This document shows positions 1 through 5,745 of a stretch of DNA of 5,876 bases, one piece after another. The DNA comes from Oscillospiraceae bacterium (GTDB taxonomy: Bacteria > Bacillota > Clostridia > Oscillospirales > Oscillospiraceae): positions 1-5,876 of the forward strand of contig JAJPXI010000051.1 of the NCBI GenBank assembly GCA_021205585.1, in the 5' to 3' direction. Both the position numbers and the translations under genes were made by a program. The notes below the pieces were generated by a model, which saw nothing but the letters and a program-made list of their open reading frames with translations, searched no databases and had not been told where the DNA came from. How positions within the stretch are numbered: the stretch's first letter is position 1; each line of letters starts with the position of its first letter.

Positions 1-128
1 GCTGTCCGGCCTACGCTACAAATGTGCCACTGGCACATTTGCTTCACGCTGCGGTGTCAAACTTTTGCAACGCACTTTTGGCGGAAAAGTTCCGCCAGCC
101 GCCGCAGGCGCATTTAATCAGTGCTTCC
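1..128. repeat. Structured repeat element A (one end lost at window edge)
   Basis: This is a non-coding repeat, related to the element that follows it and to the one at 2636-2795. It contains a near-perfect hairpin with 11-bp arms at 19-29 and 31-41 (core AAATGTGCC/GGCACATTT). A second hairpin follows at 80-96 (GGCGGAA, loop AAG, TTCCGCC). It ends in a terminal repeat at 112-128 whose reverse complement, GGAAGCACTGATTAAAT, matches the left end of the downstream element at 15 of 17 positions. Positions 1-74 align with 223-296 at 67 of 74 bases by direct reading. The copy continues beyond the left edge of the window. The family is not one I can name; a MITE-like or REP-like mobile repeat fits best. 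Confidence 0.75.
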
Positions 129-330
129 TTAAATCGGCAAGAGCGGGTGGCAGAAGATTTTGGTTCAGGAAAAGGCGCAAAAGCGCAGGCATACTGTTCG
201 CCGCCGTCTCCCGGCCAGCATAGCTGTCCGGCCTACGCTGCAAATGTGCCCCCGGCACATTTGCTTGACGCTGCGGTTTCAAGCTTTTGTAACGCATTTC
301 TGCGACAAAAGATTTTGTCAGATGCCGCAG
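129..330. repeat. Structured repeat element B, nearly full length, head-to-tail with A
   Basis: This is the second copy of the same repeat, directly abutting element A. Positions 129-194 are identical, as an inverted repeat, to 2719-2784 over 66 bases. A central module (about 195-280) holds a hairpin with arms 241-250 and 254-263. The copy then continues through a region equivalent to 61-107 of element A, with another hairpin at 304-319 (GACAAAA, GA, TTTTGTC). Homology stops near 330 at GCCGCAG, so the far terminal repeat is missing. The near terminal repeat is also lost: the sequence passes from the end of A straight into the inner part of B across a TTAA. No coding capacity is evident. The stretch 331-410 is AT-rich and holds nothing further that I recognise beyond an A/T tract just upstream of the promoter. 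Confidence 0.75.
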
Positions 331-413
331 ACATAGTTTTTAGAGGTTCCCATTACAATTTTACACGCTGGCGGCGGGATATGCAAGCCTAAATTTTTTA
401 CCCTTGCGAACCC

Positions 414-442
414 TTGACAAACGACCCGCCCATTCTTATAAT
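414..442 (+). promoter_or_regulatory. Sigma-A-type promoter of the lipoprotein gene
   Basis: The -35 box TTGACA (414-419) and -10 box TATAAT (437-442) are both perfect consensus, separated by exactly 17 bp. An A/T tract (391-400) upstream could act as an UP element. The expected transcription start near 449-450 gives a short leader of about 26 nt before the ATG at 476. A 7-bp direct repeat, ACCCTTG, at 400-406 and 410-416 runs into the -35 box. Confidence 0.85.
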
Positions 443-462
443 TTTTCTGTACAGAGGAGTGC

Positions 463-468
463 GGGAGG
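463..468 (+). promoter_or_regulatory. Ribosome binding site deciding the lipoprotein start
   Basis: GGGAGG lies 7 nt before the ATG at 476. This choice also puts the start directly before a lipoprotein signal peptide. The frame is open upstream to a TTG at 404, but that start would lie inside the promoter and is therefore rejected. Confidence 0.75.
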
Positions 469-475
469 CGCGGAT

Positions 476-2572
476 ATGAAAAATGGAACACAATGGAAAA
501 TCGTCCTGTTGCTGTGCGCCGCGCTGCTGGCCTGCGCGCTGGCAGCGGGCTGCGGCTCCGGGGACGAGGGGGAAACGCCCTCCCAGGCGGCGTTTCCCTC
601 CGACGAGGTCGCGGTTCAGCCGGAGGCCGATTCCGGCTTCCTGGCGGCGGCCCAGCCGGTGGAGGGGTCGGAGAACCTGTCGGTGATCCAGGCGGACTTC
701 CTGGACGACGGGGACTACTCCGCCGCCCTGCAGCTGGGGGAAAATCTGCTGCTCATTCGTATGTACGTCTCCGAGACGGACAGCGAACCCCTGTATGCCG
801 GGGACGGGGAGTGGTACTACGAGGAAAACTTCTGCTATCAGTTTGATTTGTACTCCCTTGAGGAAAACGCCGTCGTGGCCTCTTTGAACACCGAGGAGCG
901 GTACACGGGTTCTTACCAGATTGTCGGCTCGGAACTGTTTTTGGTGGACTATGAGGGCTTTCTGGTTCACCGCTACGATGAGACGCTCACCTATGTGGAC
1001 ACCTACGACGTCTCCGCTTTCATCGAGGACATCGACTTCTTTTTCTATCCCTCCGGGGAGGAAGGCACTTACTACCTGATGGATTACGAGGGCCACAGCA
1101 TCAAAAAGGCCCTTTTGTCCGGCGGCGTATGCACCCTGTCGGACTGCGAGATTGACTATTACTGCTCCGTTATCAATATGGCCTCCCCGGACAGCAGCCG
1201 TCTGCTGCTGCTGGCGGTGGACAGGGAGAGTTTCCGCACCCGGGCGCTGCTGGTGGATGCCGCCGATTTGACCGCCCTGCGCTCCTATGAGCGGGAGAGC
1301 TTTTCCTACGGCCTGCTGTCCGACCAGGCTCTGCTGGCCTGGGTGTGGGGCGAGACGGATTTGATGTTCTGCGACTGGTTTGACGGCTCGGCGGCCTATT
1401 TCGCCCTGCCGGAGGGGTACAATACTTCTTTGCTGGGCGGCTATGTGCTGACCAGCCTGGACACCATCTTCGACGACGAGGCCGAGGAACAGTCTTACCG
1501 CACCTACGCTTACGACAGAACCGGCGCGTGTGTGTCCGCCGCGCGCTATCCGGGGGACACCGACGGGGACGGGGAGAGCGATGTTTACATCGCCTCCGAC
1601 CCGGTGTATTTTGAGAAATACAACTGCTGCCTCACCCTTGTGTGCGGCCTGGACGGAGGCGGGCGGCTGCTGGTGTGGGATTTGTCCGTCCAGGGCGAGG
1701 CGTCGGACGGCCTGGAGCTTTACAGCGCGGCGGAGGACGTGCCCTCCTCGGAGGAGGACGGGGCGGACGATGGCTCCACCGTGACAAACATCCCGGATCG
1801 GGACGGCTACGACTGGGGTGCGCTCTCCGATGTGCGTGAACGCGCCAACGCCCTGGAGGATGCCTGCGGCATTTCCATCTACCTGGGGCCGGAGGTTCCC
1901 TCCTGTGTGGGCAGCTACGGCGTGGCCCAGTGCCTGGACGGGGACGCCCTGGCCGCCGCGATGGACGCCCTGGAGGAAATTCTGGCCCTCTACCCGGAAA
2001 ATTTCTTCTCCCAGCTGCTCTATGACGATTTGCAGGGCATCCGTATCTACCTGACCGGTGCCATCCGGGGGGACGCAGAGGGGATGCTCAGCGACCCCAG
2101 CGGCTATGTGGAAAATATCAACAACTATATGGTCATGGTGCTGGACACGGAGCAGTTCTGGAACTGGGATTACACCGTCAACCATGAGATTTCCCATATG
2201 ATCGACCGCAGGCTGGCCTTCCGCGCACAGTTCCGAGCGGACGCGCTGTTTTCAGAAGAGGCGTGGAACGCCTATAATCCGGCGGGATTCTCCTATTTGC
2301 AGACCTACGACGGCTACGACGAGGCCTGGGACTGGGACTGGTCGGCGTATTTTGTGGACTCCTATGGAATTACCTACCCCACCGAGGATCGGGCGGAACT
2401 CTTCGGTATGGCTATGTCCGACTACCTGTACGACGGCCTCTACGACTACCTTTTCACCTCGGACAGCGTGCTGACGGAAAAGCTGCGCTACTACTGCGCC
2501 TGCATCCGGGACGGCTTCGACACCGCCGGCTGGAGTGAGGTTATGCCCTGGGAGAAATACGTTACATACTGA
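476..2572 (+). CDS. Secreted lipoprotein with C-terminal lethal-factor-like zinc metallopeptidase domain
   Basis: This 698-residue protein is probably anchored on the outer face of the membrane. It begins with a lysine, a hydrophobic run (residues 9-24) and a lipobox, LAAGC, with the lipidated cysteine at 26. Residues 40-410 are rich in beta-prone, aromatic and acidic segments and look propeller-like, but I recognise no named domain there. D361-D369 (DTDGDGESD) resembles a calcium-binding loop. An acidic Ser/Glu/Asp linker (about 417-435) leads to the C-terminal domain. That domain has H570-E-I-S-H574, and then Y630, E637 and E641 in YGITYPTEDRAELF. The spacing from Y to the two Glu residues equals that of anthrax lethal factor (Y728, E735, E739), so H570, H574 and E637 are the inferred zinc ligands and E571 the catalytic base. 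The substrate is unknown. Codon use is strongly GC-ending compared with the genes downstream. The lipoprotein and metallopeptidase calls are firm; the family assignment is moderate. Confidence 0.85.
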   Translation: MKNGTQWKIVLLLCAALLACALAAGCGSGDEGETPSQAAFPSDEVAVQPEADSGFLAAAQPVEGSENLSVIQADFLDDGDYSAALQLGENLLLIRMYVSETDSEPLYAGDGEWYYEENFCYQFDLYSLEENAVVASLNTEERYTGSYQIVGSELFLVDYEGFLVHRYDETLTYVDTYDVSAFIEDIDFFFYPSGEEGTYYLMDYEGHSIKKALLSGGVCTLSDCEIDYYCSVINMASPDSSRLLLLAVDRESFRTRALLVDAADLTALRSYERESFSYGLLSDQALLAWVWGETDLMFCDWFDGSAAYFALPEGYNTSLLGGYVLTSLDTIFDDEAEEQSYRTYAYDRTGACVSAARYPGDTDGDGESDVYIASDPVYFEKYNCCLTLVCGLDGGGRLLVWDLSVQGEASDGLELYSAAEDVPSSEEDGADDGSTVTNIPDRDGYDWGALSDVRERANALEDACGISIYLGPEVPSCVGSYGVAQCLDGDALAAAMDALEEILALYPENFFSQLLYDDLQGIRIYLTGAIRGDAEGMLSDPSGYVENINNYMVMVLDTEQFWNWDYTVNHEISHMIDRRLAFRAQFRADALFSEEAWNAYNPAGFSYLQTYDGYDEAWDWDWSAYFVDSYGITYPTEDRAELFGMAMSDYLYDGLYDYLFTSDSVLTEKLRYYCACIRDGFDTAGWSEVMPWEKYVTY

Positions 2573-2585
2573 TACTCTGTTCAGA

Positions 2586-2604
2586 TTAAAATGGGACATT
2601 TTAA
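2586..2604. other. AT-rich perfect dyad after the lipoprotein gene
   Basis: TTAAAATG, loop GGA, CATTTTAA forms a perfect 8-bp stem 13 nt after the stop codon. It is AT-rich and has no following T tract, so it is a poor intrinsic terminator. No other terminator is visible directly after this gene. The foldback element at 2636-2795 may serve that purpose. Confidence 0.4.
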
Positions 2605-2635
2605 GGGCCGATTGTAAAATGAAGTTGAACACTAA

Positions 2636-2795
2636 GGAAACGCTGATTAAATGCGCCTGCGGCGTCTGGCAGAATCTTTCGGCCCAGGAATGCGTTGCAA
2701 AAGCTTGACATACATCAAGTATGCCTGCGCTTTTGCGCCTTTTCCTGAACCAAAATCTTCTGCCACCCGCTCTTGCCGATTTAATCAGCGCTTCC
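2636..2795. mobile_element. 160-bp foldback (MITE-like) element with CTAA target duplication
   Basis: The ends are 17-bp terminal inverted repeats matching at 16 of 17 positions: GGAAACGCTGATTAAAT at 2636-2652 and its partner at 2779-2795. They are flanked by the direct repeat CTAA at 2632-2635 and 2796-2799, as expected for a 4-bp target duplication. The two halves are also imperfect inverted copies of each other well beyond the ends (for example TGGCAGAA, CAGGAA and GCAAAAGC recur in the same order on the opposite strand). The whole element can therefore fold into one long stem, with inner stems 2697-2704/2729-2736 and CTTGA/TCAAG near the tip. It encodes no protein, so movement would need a transposase supplied from elsewhere. 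Compared with the copy at 129-330 it lacks the central hairpin module. Confidence 0.75.
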
Positions 2796-2818
2796 CTAAG
2801 TTTTATTTTCGTTTGCCC

Positions 2819-2849
2819 TTGACTTCATTATTATGGTGGAGTTTATACT
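2819..2849 (+). promoter_or_regulatory. Promoter with 19-bp spacer and dyad, MerR-type, for the kinase-MATE operon
   Basis: TTGACT (2819-2824) and TATACT (2844-2849) are separated by 19 bp, which is 2 bp more than the sigma-A optimum. An imperfect dyad spans 2822-2842, with 7 of 10 base pairs matching around T2832. Overlong spacers containing a dyad are the hallmark of promoters untwisted by MerR-family activators such as BmrR, and a gene for such a regulator lies in this window. An alternative -10 (TTTATA, 2842-2847) would give 17 bp but is a poorer match. The leader to the ATG at 2909 is about 50 nt, with a modest ribosome site GTGGGG (2897-2902). Regulation by the MerR protein at 4913-5719 is inferred. 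Confidence 0.6.
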
Positions 2850-2908
2850 GTACAAGATAAACAAGAACAAAGCGACAATGATGTGCCGGTTTGAAAGTGG
2901 GGTAAACA

Positions 2909-3490
2909 ATGAAACATACGATTATTACGATCAGTCGCCAATACGGCAGTGGGGGCCGAAGAATCGGCAAGCTTTTGGCGGACAGGTTAAACATCCCGTG
3001 CTACGATAAAAGCATCATCGACAAGAGCTCAAAAATCAGCGAGCTAAGCCCAAATTTTATTGAAAAGAATGAGCAGTATCTATCCAATTCTTTTCTTTTC
3101 GACATTACAACAACGGCCAGCATATACAAAGCGCAGTCCGCGGTGATTCGAGAATTAGCGGAAAAGGGGAGTTGCGTGATTGTCGGGCGCTGTGCGGACC
3201 GGATTCTGGAGCGCGATTTTTCCTGTTTAAAGGTATTTCTCTATGCCGGGTTTGAAGAGCGCTGCCGCCGGGCCGTTGCGGAGTATGGGAAGGAGGAAAA
3301 AGACGTTCGGGATTTGGTGAAAAAAGTGGACAGGGGCCGGGAACGTTTTTTCCGGCTTTTCCATGAGGGAGATTGGAAGGACGCTACGAATTACGATTTG
3401 TGCCTGGATACCGGGCGGTTCGGAATGCAGCACACGGTGGACATCATTGAACAGGCATATCATATGACCAGCGAGGAGGAGCCGGTATGA
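2909..3490 (+). CDS. Cytidylate-kinase-like P-loop protein
   Basis: This 193-residue cytoplasmic protein matches the cytidylate-kinase-like family (Pfam Cytidylate_kin2 type). Near the N-terminus it has a glycine-rich nucleotide loop, ISRQYGSGGRRIG (residues 8-20). This lacks the usual GKS/T lysine and carries arginines instead, as is typical of this family. Further family features are IPCYDKSIID (29-38), IVGRCADRIL (91-100), a lid-like DRGRERFF (141-148) and NYDLCLDTGR (161-170). The length is usual for the family. True CMP kinase activity is not established for it, and the physiological substrate is unknown. The start at 2909 is supported by the family N-terminus. It is the first gene of an operon and its stop overlaps the start of the MATE gene by ATGA, so the two are probably translated together. 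Identification of the fold is firm; the reaction is not. Confidence 0.88.
   Translation: MKHTIITISRQYGSGGRRIGKLLADRLNIPCYDKSIIDKSSKISELSPNFIEKNEQYLSNSFLFDITTTASIYKAQSAVIRELAEKGSCVIVGRCADRILERDFSCLKVFLYAGFEERCRRAVAEYGKEEKDVRDLVKKVDRGRERFFRLFHEGDWKDATNYDLCLDTGRFGMQHTVDIIEQAYHMTSEEEPV
3474..3490 (+). promoter_or_regulatory. Ribosome site and ATGA coupling junction between kinase-like and MATE genes
   Basis: AGGAGGA (3474-3480) sits inside the last codons of the upstream gene, 6 nt before the ATG at 3487. The overlapping ATGA (3487-3490) joins the stop of the first gene with the start of the second, which suggests translational coupling and a fixed ratio of the two products. Confidence 0.85.
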
Positions 3491-4872
3491 GAGAGAATGA
3501 AGGGGTGATACAAAACCCACTTGGGACGGCGCCTCTGAAAAAGTTGATTCCCCAATATGTGCTACCGGCTACTATTGCGCTGGTGGTAAACGCACTGTAT
3601 AATATTGTCGATCAGATTTTCATCGGGCAGAGCGTTGGATACCTGGGAAACGCAGCAACAAATGTAATAAACCCCCTTATGGTGGCGATGATCGCAATCG
3701 CGACGCTTTGGGGCGACGGCTGCGTATCGTACACCAGCCTTCAGCAGGGACGGGGAAACCGGGAAATCGCATCTACAGGCGTATGCAACACCTTTGCCGT
3801 GTCCTTTATCATCGGACTTATTTTTATGGCGGTGTCCCTGCTCTTTCTGGAGCCCTTGTGCTGGCTGTTCGGCGCATCGGAAAATTCCCTGCCCTATGCG
3901 ATGGCTTACGGTTCGATCATCGCGTTTGGCTTTCCCCTCATGGCGATTCTCACTCCGGTCACATCATGCATCCGTGTGGATGGAGGCGCTATCTATGGAA
4001 TGGTCGGCCTACTGGTGTCCTGTGGATCGAATGTGGTTCTTGACGCACTGTTCTGCCTGAAATTTGGTTGGGGCGTACAGGGGGCCGCTATCGCCACCCT
4101 GATCGGGGAGATGATCAACACAATTTGGGCGCTGGCTTACATTCCGAGATTCAAAACCGTATCCATCCGAAAAAAATATTTCCGGCCCAATGGAGCGGTG
4201 ATCAAAAGCATTGCCGGCCTTGGCCTGTCCAGCTTTATTTTGCAGATGTCCTTTGCGTTGATCTCCGCGGTTGCCAACCATTTGCTCTCCCTCTACGGCG
4301 CCCTTTCAAAATACGGGGCGGATATCGCCATGGCCGCCTTTGGAATCACCATAAAGATCAACCAGGTCGCCATCAATGTGGTGCAGGGCTTTATTACGGG
4401 GTCGCAGCCGATTCTGGGATATAACTACGGCGCAGGAAAATATGAGCGGACAAAGTCCATGTTTCGGATCGCGGTGATCGTTACCACCATATTTTTGATT
4501 ATTGTCACCTGTATTGTTCAGATTTTTCCCATGGCGCTTATATCTCTGTTTGGGTCGGAGAACGAACTGTACAACGAATTTGCCGTGATGTGCCTGCGGG
4601 TTTATATGATGCTCTGCGTTGCCAATGGACTGCAAAACTGCACCAGCACTTTCTTTCAGTCTGTGGGACGGCCGGTTCAGGCGGCCATCAATACCTTTGT
4701 CAAGCAGATTGTGCTTGTGCCGCTCGGTATGATCGTTCTGGCCCGTGTGATGGGAGTGACAGGTGTGCTCTGGGCGGAACCGATTATGGATGCGGCTGCA
4801 TTTATCATCGCCGTCATCCTTCTAAAAGCAAGCTGGAAGAAGATGTTTTTCTCTGAGGCGAAAAAGCCCTGA
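3487..4872 (+). CDS. MATE-family multidrug efflux transporter (MepA-like)
   Basis: This 461-residue integral membrane protein has the length and twofold pattern of MATE cation/drug antiporters, with roughly 12 hydrophobic segments. The first half has NALYNIVDQIFIGQ (35-48), whose D42 falls in the first membrane segment where MATE pumps often place a coupling acidic residue, and LWGDG (74-78). The second half carries the family signature GSQPILGYNYGAGKYER (305-321). The overall sequence resembles the MepA branch found in Firmicutes, which exports cationic drugs and dyes using a sodium or proton gradient. The actual substrate here cannot be read from the sequence. It is the second gene of an operon, coupled to the kinase-like gene, and faces a BmrR-like regulator that probably controls it. 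No truncation or frameshift is seen. A strong hairpin begins 18 nt after its stop codon. Confidence 0.93.
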   Translation: MRENEGVIQNPLGTAPLKKLIPQYVLPATIALVVNALYNIVDQIFIGQSVGYLGNAATNVINPLMVAMIAIATLWGDGCVSYTSLQQGRGNREIASTGVCNTFAVSFIIGLIFMAVSLLFLEPLCWLFGASENSLPYAMAYGSIIAFGFPLMAILTPVTSCIRVDGGAIYGMVGLLVSCGSNVVLDALFCLKFGWGVQGAAIATLIGEMINTIWALAYIPRFKTVSIRKKYFRPNGAVIKSIAGLGLSSFILQMSFALISAVANHLLSLYGALSKYGADIAMAAFGITIKINQVAINVVQGFITGSQPILGYNYGAGKYERTKSMFRIAVIVTTIFLIIVTCIVQIFPMALISLFGSENELYNEFAVMCLRVYMMLCVANGLQNCTSTFFQSVGRPVQAAINTFVKQIVLVPLGMIVLARVMGVTGVLWAEPIMDAAAFIIAVILLKASWKKMFFSEAKKP

Positions 4873-4890
4873 TACTGCCCTTACGATAGA

Positions 4891-4940
4891 ATATACCCTA
4901 CCAGACGGCAGCTCAATTGCCGCCGTCTGGTAGGGTATAT
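4891..4940. terminator. Perfect 19-bp hairpin between convergent genes, probable bidirectional terminator
   Basis: The left arm 4891-4909 (ATATACCCTACCAGACGGC) is exactly complementary to the right arm 4922-4940, with a 12-nt loop at 4910-4921. It lies between the convergent MATE and MerR genes. Its loop contains the MerR stop codon, and its right arm encodes the last residues of that protein. Neither strand shows a clean T tract after the stem, so it departs from the standard intrinsic terminator. It may instead act as a 3'-end stabiliser or use factor-dependent termination. Confidence 0.65.
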
Positions 4941-5719
4941 CCGTCGATGACCTGGATTTCGTTGTATCTGCTGTCGATGTGCAGCCGGTCACGAATCAGG
5001 TTTGAAACGATGGCGATCCGCTTTTCGGCGGCGCCAAAGCGCTGAGGGAGAAACTGGTCATAATTCACGTCCGGCCGAAACTCAAGCTGCAAGCAGGTAT
5101 ATACACCTCCCGGAATTTTCATGATTTTTTCGTCCTCGACGGTCGGCGGGAGAATTTCGTAAAACAGATACTGGCGCATGGCTGATGCATCGAAGATAAA
5201 CATAAAGCCCGTTGGCAAAATGGTGGATAAGCCTCTGCTTTCTGCGTAGTCAAATAATCCGGTGGAAATTCGTCCAAATTGCGGCATATTGTCCAGGTTT
5301 CCTATGTACTGCTCCACGATGAAATAGCGCGGCGGAATCTCCCGCTTGTAAATACCGCAGCAAGAGGAGTAAGTCTCCTGATCGTCGCGGCATTTCAGCA
5401 CATACTCGATTTTCTTCAAGTCGGTTTTCATTTTGCGGATTTTGTCTTCCGCGATGCGTTTTCCGTCCTCCAGCATTTTTGCCTGCCAATAGCACCCCTC
5501 TTTTTGATACTGCTGCAGCTGCTTCAACGGAATATCCAGATTGATACAGAGCAAAATAATGTCCAGGGTGGACAGCTGCTCCGGTGCGTAGTATCGGTAT
5601 TTGCTGTGGGGATCCACATAGGCGGGCAGCAGAATGCCAAGCTTTTCATAGTAGAGCAGTGAGTTGACATTAACGCCCCGTAGCCGCGCGAATTCCCCGA
5701 TCGTGAGAAAATTTTTCAT
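4913..5719 (-). CDS. MerR-family transcriptional regulator, BmrR-like with GyrI-like ligand domain
   Basis: This 268-residue protein is close to the length of BmrR. The N-terminus has the MerR winged helix: TIGEFARLRGVNVNSLLYYE (residues 6-25) as helix-turn-helix, then a wing ending in YRYY (41-44). A dimerising coiled coil follows at about 77-110. Residues from about 122 to 265, starting near KREIPPRYFIVEQYIG, fit the GyrI-like small-molecule domain found in BmrR and TipA, which binds varied hydrophobic or cationic compounds. The start at 5719 is set by the family N-terminus and by AGGGGG at 5728-5733, 8 nt upstream. The frame stays open upstream, but that stretch reads as promoter. No metal-binding cysteine pattern of MerR or CueR type is evident. 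Inferred role: a drug-sensing activator of the kinase-MATE operon through the 19-bp-spacer promoter at 2819-2849. Confidence 0.9.
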   Translation of the reverse strand: MKNFLTIGEFARLRGVNVNSLLYYEKLGILLPAYVDPHSKYRYYAPEQLSTLDIILLCINLDIPLKQLQQYQKEGCYWQAKMLEDGKRIAEDKIRKMKTDLKKIEYVLKCRDDQETYSSCCGIYKREIPPRYFIVEQYIGNLDNMPQFGRISTGLFDYAESRGLSTILPTGFMFIFDASAMRQYLFYEILPPTVEDEKIMKIPGGVYTCLQLEFRPDVNYDQFLPQRFGAAEKRIAIVSNLIRDRLHIDSRYNEIQVIDGYTLPDGGN

Positions 5720-5745
5720 AGCCCATTCCCCCTCGTTTGGCTGTT

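Noticed and set aside
1..330. CRISPR-like array from the direct repeats upstream
   Set aside because: There are only two copies, they are over 70 nt long with internal hairpins, and there is no regular spacer pattern or cas gene.
24..392. A 122-codon plus-strand frame across the upstream repeats
   Set aside because: It repeats the same peptide motif because it reads through two copies of a structured non-coding repeat. No ribosome site or known domain is present.
404..475. Upstream TTG start for the lipoprotein
   Set aside because: It lies within the promoter and would bury the signal peptide. The ATG at 476 has a ribosome site and gives a normal lipobox.
398..2197. A 599-codon open frame on the minus strand opposite the lipoprotein gene
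   Set aside because: It is a by-product of GC-rich codon use in the sense gene. The sense frame has a promoter, ribosome site, lipobox and catalytic motifs, while the antisense product is low-complexity and has none.
2573..2632. Possible insertion sequence end (GTTCAACTTCATTTTACAAT on the minus strand)
   Set aside because: It vaguely recalls transposon ends of the IS30 type, but there is no partner end or transposase in the window.
2705..2733. TTGACA inside the foldback element as an outward promoter
   Set aside because: No acceptable -10 box lies 16-19 bp downstream.
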